Source of the DNA: JAXLVB01 sp044228045
GTDB taxonomy: Bacteria > Bacteroidota > Bacteroidia > Cytophagales > Spirosomataceae
DNA: 13,891 bases
Reading direction: 5' to 3'
Assembly (NCBI GenBank): GCA_044228045.1
Contig: JBGAVQ010000140.1
Span: forward strand, 1 to 13,891
Shown piece after piece: positions 7,304-13,751 of this stretch (positions are counted from its first letter, which is position 1; the number at the start of each line of letters is the position of its first letter). The position numbers were made by a program, and so were the translations under genes. The notes under the pieces were generated by a model. The model saw nothing but the letters and a program-made list of their open reading frames with translations, had not been told where the DNA came from and did no database searches.

Positions 7304-8278
7304 ATGTTCCGTTGGGGCATTATCGGTCTTGGCAGAATCGCCCACAAATTTGCCACTGGGTTACAGCTCGTTCCCAATGCCCAGCTTTACGCCGTAGCTT
7401 CTCGTGATATAAGCAAAGCCCAAATTTTTGCTGCTGAATATGGGGCATCTCATGCTTTTGGTAGCTATGAAGAGCTACTCAGTGTCACAGACTTAGATGC
7501 TATTTATATTGCTACACCACACTCTGAGCACCACGCCAATGTATTGATGTGCTTACGGGCGGGCATTCCTGTGCTGTGCGAAAAAGCCTTTGCCTTCAAT
7601 GCTCGACAGGTGCGAGAAATGATAGCCACGGCTCGCCTCGAAAACGTATTCTTGATGGAAGCCATCTGGACACGCTTCTTGCCTGCAACGCTCAAAACCC
7701 TTGAACTCATAGAGTCGGGCATTATTGGCGACATCAAACACCTGTCAGCAGACTTTGGCTTTTTAGCACCTTACAACCCCGACGGCAGGCTGTTCAACAA
7801 AACCTTAGCTGGCGGGTCTTTGCTCGACATTGGCATTTACCCCCTGTTTATTAGTAAGTTACTGCTGGGTAATCCTCAACATATTAAAGCAGTGGCCACC
7901 CTCACCGAAACTGGTGTGGACATGGCTTGTACCATGGCGTTGAGCTACGAAAGTGGTGCAACAGCCAGCCTTTTTTCGACCCTTGCAGCTCGTACTGACT
8001 CAACAGCAGCTATTTATGGCACAAAAGGTAAGATATTGATGCACAGTCGCTTTCATGAAGCAACGGCCATTACGCTCGAAGTTGAGGGCCAACAACCCCA
8101 ACACATCCCTTGCGAACGACTGGGCGACGGCTATTGCTACGAAGCCATCCATGTACAAGAATGTTTGGCAAACGGCTTGACCCAAAGCCCACTCTTGCCC
8201 CTCTCATTTAGCCTCGAGTTGATAGAACTCATGGACGAAATCAGGCAGCAAATTGGTGTAGTGTATGAGGCAGATTAG
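7304..8278 (+). CDS. Gfo/Idh/MocA family oxidoreductase (dihydrodiol-dehydrogenase-like)
   Basis: A cytoplasmic NAD(P)-dependent dehydrogenase of about 324 residues. The Rossmann signature WGIIGLGRIA has its glycines at residues 5, 8 and 10. IYIATPHSEHHANVLMCLRAG leads to the catalytic region CEKAFAFN, where the usual EKP is EKA (Glu93, Lys94, Ala95), so the lysine is kept but the proline is replaced. The sequence MEAIWTRFLPA and GGSLLDIGIYPLFI resemble the trans-1,2-dihydrobenzene-1,2-diol dehydrogenase branch; the true substrate is probably a sugar or polyol. The ATG at 7304 is chosen because it places the Rossmann strand at the N-terminus as in relatives; a TTG at 7289 would add five residues. 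The stop codon touches a palindromic element that may end the transcript. Confidence 0.83.
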   Translation: MFRWGIIGLGRIAHKFATGLQLVPNAQLYAVASRDISKAQIFAAEYGASHAFGSYEELLSVTDLDAIYIATPHSEHHANVLMCLRAGIPVLCEKAFAFNARQVREMIATARLENVFLMEAIWTRFLPATLKTLELIESGIIGDIKHLSADFGFLAPYNPDGRLFNKTLAGGSLLDIGIYPLFISKLLLGNPQHIKAVATLTETGVDMACTMALSYESGATASLFSTLAARTDSTAAIYGTKGKILMHSRFHEATAITLEVEGQQPQHIPCERLGDGYCYEAIHVQECLANGLTQSPLLPLSFSLELIELMDEIRQQIGVVYEAD

Positions 8279-8415
8279 GCTTTGTTAGAACTCTGATAAT
8301 TTTTGTGGTAGGTAAAGTCTGACGGAAAGTCTGACCTGAAAATTGCCGTCAGACCTGCGGTACAGACGGTAATTTTCGGGCTTTACCACAAAAATTGTCA
8401 AAGAACGGCTTTGTT
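8278..8415. repeat. Palindromic MITE-like element flanked by 9-bp direct repeats
   Basis: GGCTTTGTT occurs at 8278-8286 and again at 8407-8415. Between them, 8288-8406 is a long imperfect palindrome. Its ends, GAACTCTGATAATTTTT and the inverted AAAAATTGTCAAAGAAC, match at 13 of 17 positions. GATAATTTTTGTGGTA (8295-8310) pairs with TACCACAAAAATTGTC (8384-8399). The inner arms are CCTGAAAATTGCCGTCAG (8335-8352) and CAGACGGTAATTTTCGGG (8363-8380). It has no coding capacity. The layout is that of a small non-autonomous insertion with a target duplication; it also could serve as terminator for the preceding gene. The 9-bp repeat could be chance. Confidence 0.5.
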
Positions 8416-8424
8416 TTAGTAGCG

Positions 8425-8450
8425 TCAGACTGTATATTTTTACAGTCTGA
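8425..8450. repeat. Perfect 10-bp hairpin
   Basis: TCAGACTGTA (8425-8434) and TACAGTCTGA (8441-8450) are perfectly complementary around a 6-nt T-rich loop. It repeats the TCAGAC/GTCTGA word seen three times in the adjacent palindromic element (8317, 8329, 8349), so it may be related to it. No T run follows, so a classic terminator is unlikely. The remainder of 8451-8541 holds nothing I can identify. Confidence 0.4.
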
Positions 8451-8541
8451 TTATCCTATGCCCTTCATTCATAATGATACAAAACATGAAAGTCAAGTAG
8501 TAATGGTAAATCATATCGTTCATTTTTCATACTTCCTACGT

Positions 8542-8571
8542 CATTTTTCGGTATTTCTACCGTGAAAAATG
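8542..8571 (+). promoter_or_regulatory. Hairpin in the leader of the glucose-fructose-oxidoreductase-like gene
   Basis: CATTTTTCGGTA (8542-8553) pairs with TACCGTGAAAAATG (8558-8571) with a 2-nt bulge and a TTTC loop, 49 bp before the chosen ATG. It is probably an untranslated leader structure or operator. An alternative ATG at 8569 lies inside the 3' arm, which argues against that start. Confidence 0.35.
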
Positions 8572-8619
8572 TATCTTGCAGGGTATAAATTCCTCTCAAA
8601 CCTATATCCTCTATTCCTC

Positions 8620-9723
8620 ATGAATTCTCGTCGTGATTTTCTCCAGCGCATGGGTGCTTCGGCATTAGTTGCACCTTTTTTGTCCGAACTTCCTATTCAG
8701 GCCATAGCCTCTCCGTTACCCGACCAGCAGTTTCGGGTAGCAATGGTTGGTTTGGGTAGCTATGCCAACAGAGTAGCCGAGGCCATGCAAGCCTGCAAAA
8801 TAGCCAAATTGGTAGGTGGTGTAACCGGAACTCCCTCAAAAATAGATACTTGGACTAAAAAATTTGGTGTGGCCAAAGAGAATTTTTACTCCTATCAAAA
8901 CTTTGACGACATCAAGAACAACCCCAATATTGATGCCGTTTATGTTACTTTGCCCAACTCGATGCACCACGAATACGTGATAAGAGCTGCCAAAGCGGGC
9001 AAGCACGTCATCTGCGAAAAACCGATGTCGGTCAGTGTAAAAGAAGCCGAAGAAATGATTGCCGCCTGTAAAAAAGCAGGGGTAAAACTCTACATAGGCT
9101 ATCGGATGCACTTTGAGCCGCACACCAAAGAGCTTATTCGGATGCGAGCAGCTGGCGAATTTGGCAAAATCATGCACGTTAATGCCTACATGGGCTTCAA
9201 AAGTGGCGACCCAACCCAGTGGCGACTCAAGAAAGCCTTGGCTGGCGGTGGTGCACTCATGGATGTTGGCGTGTATTGCATCAATGCGGCTCGCTACGCT
9301 ACAGGCGAAGAACCTATCTGGATTTCGGCAGTAGAAAGCAAGACTGATTTTGTAAAATTCAAAGAAGTGGACGAAACCATAACCTGGCAAATGGGCTTTC
9401 CCAGTGGCGTGATTGCCTCGTGTGCCACTACCTACAACTTCAATAATTTTGAACGGCTCTACATCGTTGGCGACAAAGGCTTTGCCGAACTCTCTCCGGC
9501 CTTTGGTTATGGCCCCATCAAAGCCCGCACACACAAGGGCGAGTTGGTTCAGCCTGTGGCCATGCACCAAACTTTTCAGATGGACGGCATGGCTGACTGT
9601 ATTCTTAACGGCACACCCGACCCTAATGTAACAGGCGAAGAGGGCCTTAAAGACATGAAAGTTGTGGAAGCTATTTACAAATCCATTGCAGCAGGAGGCA
9701 AAAAAATAGACATAAAAATTTGA
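8620..9723 (+). CDS. Tat-exported Gfo/Idh/MocA oxidoreductase, glucose-fructose oxidoreductase-like
   Basis: A 367-residue protein with a twin-arginine signal: MNSRRDFLQRMGASALVAPF, with Arg4-Arg5 in the SRRxFL motif, so it should be folded in the cytoplasm with its cofactor and exported. The mature part has the Rossmann motif GLGSYA (44-49), VTLPNSMHHEYVIRAAKAGKH, the catalytic CEKP (132-135), YRMHFEPHTKELI, and GGGALMDVGVYCINAARYATGEEP, closely like the corresponding part of Zymomonas glucose-fructose oxidoreductase. It probably oxidises a sugar with tightly held NADP(H); the substrate is unknown. The start at 8620 is preferred over the ATG at 8569 because it places the twin-Arg motif at the N-terminus. 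The next gene begins 11 bp after the stop, which implies one operon. Confidence 0.87.
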   Translation: MNSRRDFLQRMGASALVAPFLSELPIQAIASPLPDQQFRVAMVGLGSYANRVAEAMQACKIAKLVGGVTGTPSKIDTWTKKFGVAKENFYSYQNFDDIKNNPNIDAVYVTLPNSMHHEYVIRAAKAGKHVICEKPMSVSVKEAEEMIAACKKAGVKLYIGYRMHFEPHTKELIRMRAAGEFGKIMHVNAYMGFKSGDPTQWRLKKALAGGGALMDVGVYCINAARYATGEEPIWISAVESKTDFVKFKEVDETITWQMGFPSGVIASCATTYNFNNFERLYIVGDKGFAELSPAFGYGPIKARTHKGELVQPVAMHQTFQMDGMADCILNGTPDPNVTGEEGLKDMKVVEAIYKSIAAGGKKIDIKI

Positions 9724-9734
9724 GTTGGTAATCT

Positions 9735-10937
9735 ATGCAAAACACATTTGCCCCTGCTTCGTCAATACCGAGCGAGGGTCTTCGTTATGCCCCAAGTTTG
9801 GGCAATAATGCCCATGTGGCAGTAGTAGGGGCGGGTGCTTTCGGTGGCTGGACAGCCCTTTATTTGTTACGAAAAGGACTAAAAGTTACTTTAATAGATG
9901 CCTGGGGAGCGGGTAATTCTCGCAGTAGTTCGGGTGACGAAACCCGTGTTATCCGCTCCACTTATGGTGCTAATGAGACCTATTTTGACCTCAATATCAG
10001 GGCTTTACAGCTTTGGAAAGAGAATGAGCTTCGCTTTGGTCGTAAGCTCTTTCATCATACGGGTGTTTTGTGGTTTTGTTACCAAGAAAATACCCCAATT
10101 ATAGACGAAAGTGTGCCGTTTATGCAAAAACACGGGCTTGACTATCAGTATTTTACACCCCAAGAAATTCAAAAAAAGTATCCACACATCAACGTAAGCG
10201 ACCTTCACCAAGCAGTATTTGACTCCGAAGGCGGCTACCTCAAAGCCCGTGAAGGAGCGCAAGCTGTTGCCGAAGCTTTTGTGAAAGAAGGTGGCAATTT
10301 TGTAAAAGCGCACGTACAGCCCGGCAACATGGCATCTGGACAAATGCAAAGTCTCTCATTATCAGATGGTTCTACTTTGCAAGCAGATGCTTATGTGTTT
10401 GCCTGTGGGTCTTGGTTGGGCAAGGTTTTTCCCGAAGTGTTGGGCAATGTAATTACCTGCTCTAAGCAAGAAGCCTATTATTTTGGCGTGCCTCATACCC
10501 ACACACATTTGTTTGACGAAATGCCCGTTTGGGTTGATGTGGACGGGCAAGATTTTTACTACGGAATCCCCGGCAATGCCAACCGAGGTTTCAAAATTGG
10601 CGTAGATCGGCGTGGGCAGCCCTTTGACCCTACACATGACGAACGAGCCATAGACCCGCAGGTGCTCGCACATGCTCGTCGTTTTATCACCCATCGTTTT
10701 CCGTCATTACAAAACGCTCCATTGGTCGAAAACCGGGTGTGTCCTTATGAGAATTCTCCTGACGGCAACTTCATTTTTGACCAACATCCCGAAGCCGAAA
10801 ACTGTTGGCTACTGGGTGGCGGCTCAGGACATGGTTACAAACACGGCCCTGCCTTAGGAGAGTTAGTAGCAGACGTACTTGCTGGTAATCAAGCACTTGT
10901 GCCATTGTTTTTGTTGAGTAGGTTTGCAACTGCTTAA
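9735..10937 (+). CDS. FAD-dependent amine/amino-acid oxidase, monomeric sarcosine oxidase family
   Basis: A 400-residue DAO-fold flavoprotein. After about 27 extra N-terminal residues comes the dinucleotide-binding VAVVGAGAFGGWTALYLL (GAGAFG at 32-37). SSSGDETRVIRSTYG is the sarcosine-oxidase/N-methyltryptophan-oxidase arginine motif. GFKIGVDRRG places Lys287 at the oxygen-activating lysine position. NRVCPYENSPDGNFIFD places Cys336 where monomeric sarcosine oxidase carries its covalent 8-alpha-S-cysteinyl FAD. The C-terminus has LLGGGSGHGYKHGPALGE. The expected reaction is oxidation of a secondary amine or related compound with H2O2 release; the substrate is not known. It is coupled at 11 bp to the oxidoreductase upstream. 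Residues 316-397 are encoded again at 11972-12217, and the stretch after its stop is foreign-looking DNA. Confidence 0.9.
   Translation: MQNTFAPASSIPSEGLRYAPSLGNNAHVAVVGAGAFGGWTALYLLRKGLKVTLIDAWGAGNSRSSSGDETRVIRSTYGANETYFDLNIRALQLWKENELRFGRKLFHHTGVLWFCYQENTPIIDESVPFMQKHGLDYQYFTPQEIQKKYPHINVSDLHQAVFDSEGGYLKAREGAQAVAEAFVKEGGNFVKAHVQPGNMASGQMQSLSLSDGSTLQADAYVFACGSWLGKVFPEVLGNVITCSKQEAYYFGVPHTHTHLFDEMPVWVDVDGQDFYYGIPGNANRGFKIGVDRRGQPFDPTHDERAIDPQVLAHARRFITHRFPSLQNAPLVENRVCPYENSPDGNFIFDQHPEAENCWLLGGGSGHGYKHGPALGELVADVLAGNQALVPLFLLSRFATA
10681..10926. repeat. Direct repeat copy 1 (3' end of the FAD-oxidase gene)
   Basis: These 246 bp align without gaps to 11972-12217 with 8 differences (about 97% identity). 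Copy 1 is in frame with the full gene. The sequences diverge from 10927, so the last codons differ (…LLSRFATA here, …LLSRFVDM in copy 2). Confidence 0.95.
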
Positions 10938-11036
10938 TCTTCATACACGCTGCTGTGGGGCAGACCCTGCAATTGATAGACTACAAACGGGCATAAAAAA
11001 CTAACTTTACAATCAGTAATAACAACAAAGGATTTT

Positions 11037-11093
11037 ATGACAAATCATTACATTATTTTCAAGAAAATACTGAAGGATATAACACGATTTTAA
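11037..11093 (+). CDS. Possible 18-codon leader ORF before fic
   Basis: ATG at 11037, preceded by an AAAGGA Shine-Dalgarno-like sequence, encodes MTNHYIIFKKILKDITRF and stops 3 bp before the fic ATG. It could be a leader peptide coupled to fic, or the scrap of a gene lost on insertion. Little supports expression beyond its position. The flanking 10938-11036 has no gene. Confidence 0.2.
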   Translation: MTNHYIIFKKILKDITRF

Positions 11094-11096
11094 GCG

Positions 11097-11885
11097 ATGG
11101 GGAAATTACTTACAAACGAGTTTTACAAAACTTATTTATCATTACTGGATATAAAATCCGATGATGCTTTAAAGCAAGTAAAGGAACGGGAATGGACAGT
11201 AGAAAATTTCAGGTTTTTTACGGCAGTTTCGGTTATGTCATCTTCAAAAATAGAAGGCGAAGAAATGGAAGTAGATAGTTATGTAAAGCATAAAATACTA
11301 AACATAGAATACCTTCCCAACCTTACCGAGAAGCCAAACGATTTGTATGAAGCGTATGAATTTGCAAGAGACAATAAACTAACGCTGCAAAATTTTTTGA
11401 AATCACACAGCATTGCCACCAAACATTTGCTACCTGAATCGCAACGGAGGTTTGTGAGAACGGGCAACATGCTTATCATGGAACAGCAAACGCAACGCAT
11501 ACAATACGAAGCAGCAAGTTCAGCCATTGTACAAAATGAGTTTGAAAAACTTTGGGATGAATTAGATAATTTGTTGCAAACCAAACTCAACACAGAAGAA
11601 GTTTTTTATTACGCTGCATTGCTGCATGTAGTGTTTGTAAAAATTCATCCGTTCAATGATGGCAACGGCAGAACAGCACGCTTGCTTGAAAAATGGTTTT
11701 TAAGTTCAATGCTTGGAGAGAAAGCATGGTATATAGGCAGCGAATATCACTACTATAAAAATTTGCAGTCCTACTATAACAATCTTGCAAGAATAGGTTT
11801 GTTTTATGAGGAACTTCAATATGAAAAGTGTTTACCTTTTCTTTTAATGCTTCCTCAATCATTAATAATTAACGAAGGTAAATAA
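11097..11885 (+). CDS. fic: Fic family protein, class II (self-inhibited adenylyltransferase)
   Basis: A 262-residue protein with the complete Fic active-site motif HPFNDGNGR at residues 184-192 (catalytic His184, Arg192). An N-terminal inhibitory motif [S/T]xxxE[G/N] is present as SSKIEG (Ser49 to Gly54, inhibitory Glu53), which places it in class II, where the protein holds itself off. Such enzymes transfer AMP from ATP to a hydroxyl side chain of a target protein; the target here is unknown. The gene is clearly richer in A+T (about 30-33% G+C in sampled lines) than the FAD-oxidase gene before it (about 55%), which suggests acquisition from elsewhere. The last base of its stop codon is the first base of the next ATG (11885), showing it was once coupled to the restriction-subunit gene that is now truncated. 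Confidence 0.93.
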   Translation: MGKLLTNEFYKTYLSLLDIKSDDALKQVKEREWTVENFRFFTAVSVMSSSKIEGEEMEVDSYVKHKILNIEYLPNLTEKPNDLYEAYEFARDNKLTLQNFLKSHSIATKHLLPESQRRFVRTGNMLIMEQQTQRIQYEAASSAIVQNEFEKLWDELDNLLQTKLNTEEVFYYAALLHVVFVKIHPFNDGNGRTARLLEKWFLSSMLGEKAWYIGSEYHYYKNLQSYYNNLARIGLFYEELQYEKCLPFLLMLPQSLIINEGK

Positions 11886-11971
11886 TGGAATTAAAACCCT
11901 ATCAACAGCAAGTGATAAACGACCTTTTATTGTTTTTGGAGCAAGTACAAGAAACCAAAAACAGGCACTCC
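11885..11971 (+). pseudogene. 5' fragment of a type III restriction (Res) subunit gene
   Basis: ATG at 11885 overlaps the fic stop by one base. The first about 25 codons, MELKPYQQQVINDLLLFLEQ and a VQETKN continuation, look like the N-terminus of type III restriction-enzyme helicase/nuclease subunits; the family match rests on this short stretch only. A complete Res has some 900 or more residues. Here homology ends between 11960 and 11972, where the second copy of the FAD-oxidase 3' end begins in another frame. The chimeric reading frame runs on meaninglessly to 12148. No matching methyltransferase (mod) gene is in the window. Confidence 0.6.
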
Positions 11972-12217
11972 GCTTTATCACGTATCGTTTTCCGTCATTA
12001 CAAAACGCTCCATTGGTCGAAAACCGGGTGTGTCCTTATGAAAATTCTCCTGACGGCAACTTCATTTTTGACCAACATCCCGAAGCCGAAAACTGTTGGC
12101 TACTGGGTGGCGGCTCAGGACATGGTTACAAACACGGCCCTGCCTTAGGAGAGTTAGTGGCTGATGTACTTGCTGGTAATCAAGCACTTGTGCCGTTGTT
12201 TTTGTTGAGTAGGTTTG
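11972..12217. repeat. Direct repeat copy 2 (3' end of a FAD-oxidase gene)
   Basis: Ungapped 246-bp match to 10681-10926. Seven of the eight differences are synonymous in the oxidase frame (CGT/CGC, ACC/ACG, GAG/GAA, GTA/GTG, GCA/GCT, GAC/GAT, CCA/CCG); the other changes His to Tyr (CAT/TAT). Confidence 0.95.
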
Positions 12218-12228
12218 TGGATATGTAA
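11972..12228 (+). pseudogene. C-terminal fragment of a FAD-oxidase gene (duplicate)
   Basis: An intact but headless reading frame encoding the last 85 residues of a sarcosine-oxidase-family protein, including the flavin cysteine motif NRVCPYENSPDGNFIFD and LLGGGSGHGYKHGP, ending …LLSRFVDM at the TAA 12226-12228. It lacks the FAD-binding N-terminal two thirds and cannot be functional alone. The near-exclusively silent differences from 10681-10926 say that it diverged while part of a working gene, not as a decaying copy. It could be the original end of the resident gene, displaced by the insertion. Confidence 0.9.
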
Positions 12229-12673
12229 CCTTTACCTCCCCTAGGTCTGTGGCACACAGAGTGCTTGCCGTAGGCGTTCTGTGTGCCATGGACCGAGGAA
12301 AAGGACATTGTGAATTGGTCTTATTTTTTCAAACTTTGTTGCTATGCAAACTACGCCCTGAGGGCTCATCAATACTCTTCACTCGTGGGACACGAGCGTC
12401 CAAAGGAAGGCGGGGGGTTTGGTTTTATTTACTTGTTTTGGTTTTGTTGGTATAGCCACGCTTTTGGCTTATGTTGCATGTTGTTGGCTGTGCTGGCTCT
12501 TTGCCCTACGCTCACAGCACTAAGCCGCTGTGGAACAGTGCTTGACACACTCCGACATAGGCACAGCCTATGCCGAGCTGGGACGGCATTGTGGTCAAAG
12601 AAACCCGTGCCGTAAACAAACATAGAGTTTGCCAACCCAAGTGCGCCACTGGCAATGGCTTTACTGCTGGTGA
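12229..12673. repeat. Hairpin-rich non-coding stretch
   Basis: No convincing gene in about 445 bp. The largest hairpin has arms 12240-12260 and 12278-12298 (core GGTCTGTGGCACACAGA against TCTGTGTGCCATGGACC) and folds with one mismatch when G-T pairs are allowed. Smaller perfect ones are GCCC-TGA-GGGC (12355-12365), CTCGTG-GGA-CACGAG (12382-12396), CATAGGC-ACA-GCCTATG (12556-12572), and looser ACGGCA/TGCCGT (12583-12613) and TTGCCA/TGGCAA (12629-12655). Such clusters are typical of dispersed palindromic repeats. Reading frames here (for example 12283-12615, 110 codons) are Cys/Leu/Ser-rich and cross the hairpins, so I treat them as chance. Confidence 0.55.
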
Positions 12674-13051
12674 TTAATAAAAGTCGTCTATGTTTGAATA
12701 TTCTATTAAAAGGCCAGCCAAGGTATCTGCCTGTTCTGAGTTTAATTCTATAGCCTTTTTAGTTTTCCTATCTTCAAACGTTAATTTAAACTTCCCACCT
12801 AAATAACCCTCTGCTTTATTCTCTAATACGCTGAGAAAAGTGTAAAATGATGAATAAAGCATATGCTTCATACCTAATTTAATATCAATAACCTGCTCTG
12901 AATTCAAAGTTTTTAACACCTGAAAATAGTTCGCAAGTTTTTTATTAGTGTTTTCGTCTAAATCTACCTTTGTGTAAGAAACAAAAGTATCTTCAATGAT
13001 TTCATTGACTAAATACTCAACAAAATCGTCTTCGCTTGATATTTTTCGCAT
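12674..13051 (-). CDS. Hypothetical protein, 125 residues
   Basis: I do not recognise this protein. It is soluble-looking, with no signal peptide or membrane segment. The N-terminal half is acidic and helical (SEDDFVEYLVNEIIEDTF, ENTNKKLANYFQVLKTL). The C-terminal half has a beta-like KFKLTFEDRKTKKAIEL followed by an acidic tail (LIEYSNIDDFY). The composition is A+T-rich, with codon use more like the fic gene than the metabolic genes, consistent with an accessory region. It is transcribed away from the transposase-bearing element behind it; its stop abuts the hairpin-rich stretch. The reading frame is clean and ends at sensible signals, so it is probably a real gene. Confidence 0.68.
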   Translation of the reverse strand: MRKISSEDDFVEYLVNEIIEDTFVSYTKVDLDENTNKKLANYFQVLKTLNSEQVIDIKLGMKHMLYSSFYTFLSVLENKAEGYLGGKFKLTFEDRKTKKAIELNSEQADTLAGLLIEYSNIDDFY

Positions 13052-13115
13052 TATGATTACCGTTTTGGTCTACGAATGGTTGGATAAAGAGTGTAATTCA
13101 AATCTAATAATTCTT

Positions 13116-13147
13116 TTTCCTCCGTTGTTGGTCTTGTGACCAACAAC
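13116..13147. repeat. REP-like hairpin, left end
   Basis: TTTCCTCC followed by a 9-bp stem GTTGTTGGT / ACCAACAAC (13124-13132 and 13139-13147) with loop CTTGTG. It lies 22 bp beyond the transposase stop codon. Confidence 0.7.
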
Positions 13148-13169
13148 CTTACTCGGCAACAAACACAAG

Positions 13170-13691
13170 TTATGTTTCATCAAAATAATGCGTCAAAATG
13201 CCAAAATCATCAATCCCTATCTCATAATACTTGGCGGAGGACCAATAGTATTCTTCTGGTCGGGTCGCTAAATTCCATTTCTCTTGTAAAGGATTCAACT
13301 GTATGTACTCCAACTTTTGCTGAACCATCTTTCTACTAAGCATATTGACTGACAAGGGATTACGCTCCCAAAATTGATACGCTCGATCCTTGAGGTTGAC
13401 TTTAAAATGGGCTAACACTGCTGGGTGATGCTCCTGTAAGTCAAACTTGATTTTTTGTGCTGTAAATTTCAAAAAATCTCTTTGTACATCTTCCAATAAG
13501 TAGTTTTCATTGATTCGCCACAGGATGTGGATATGATTTCACATGAACACAAATCCATAAATCCTCACCCGTTGATGTTTTACCAAGAATTTCATACTAT
13601 CCATGATAATTTGCTTGTATTTATCAGGTTTTAAGGGGTGTTTCCACCACAAAATAGTAGCAGTAAAAAACTGAATATCGTGTTGGTACAT
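13170..13691 (-). pseudogene. REP-associated tyrosine transposase (Y1/IS200-like) with an internal stop
   Basis: The frame from the ATG at 13691-13689 encodes MYQHDIQFFTATILWWKHPL, then KFLVKHQRVRIYGFVFM, a TGA (13541-13539, codon 51), then NHIHILWRINENYL and the rest to 13170. The total would be 173 residues, the usual size for Y1 transposases of the RAYT type. The HUH motif (His53-Ile-His55) immediately follows the stop. The nucleophilic tyrosine is Tyr129 in KLEYIQLNP. A single substitution such as TCA to TGA would explain the stop; the frame is otherwise intact on both sides, so the damage is recent, a read error, or the codon is read through. An upstream ATG at 13793 lies outside the inverted repeats and is not preferred. 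The working enzyme would nick and join single-stranded DNA at REP hairpins. Confidence 0.82.
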
Positions 13692-13751
13692 ATAATTAGT
13701 TGTTGAGCTTATGACTATCAATACTTTATGGTGATTTTTGCTTACGCCAGT

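Noticed and set aside
8569..8619. ATG at 8569 as start of the Tat-exported oxidoreductase
   Set aside because: It adds 17 residues before the twin-arginine signal and lies in a hairpin arm; the ATG at 8620 gives a normal Tat N-terminus.
8836..9570. 244-codon open frame on the minus strand
   Set aside because: It lies wholly opposite the well-supported Gfo/Idh/MocA gene, has no recognisable motif and looks like a shadow frame caused by codon bias in the real gene.
11002..11009. TAACTTTA as a fic promoter -7 element
   Set aside because: The last base departs from TAnnTTTG and the nearest upstream TTG (10973-10975) is 26 bp away, outside the usual spacing.
11885..12148. 87-codon frame read as one protein
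   Set aside because: It is a chimera: about 28 codons of Res N-terminus followed by the oxidase 3' end in the wrong frame.
12283..12615. 110-codon open frame, rich in Cys, Leu and Ser
   Set aside because: It spans several hairpins, overlaps other equally poor frames and has a composition unlike a real protein.
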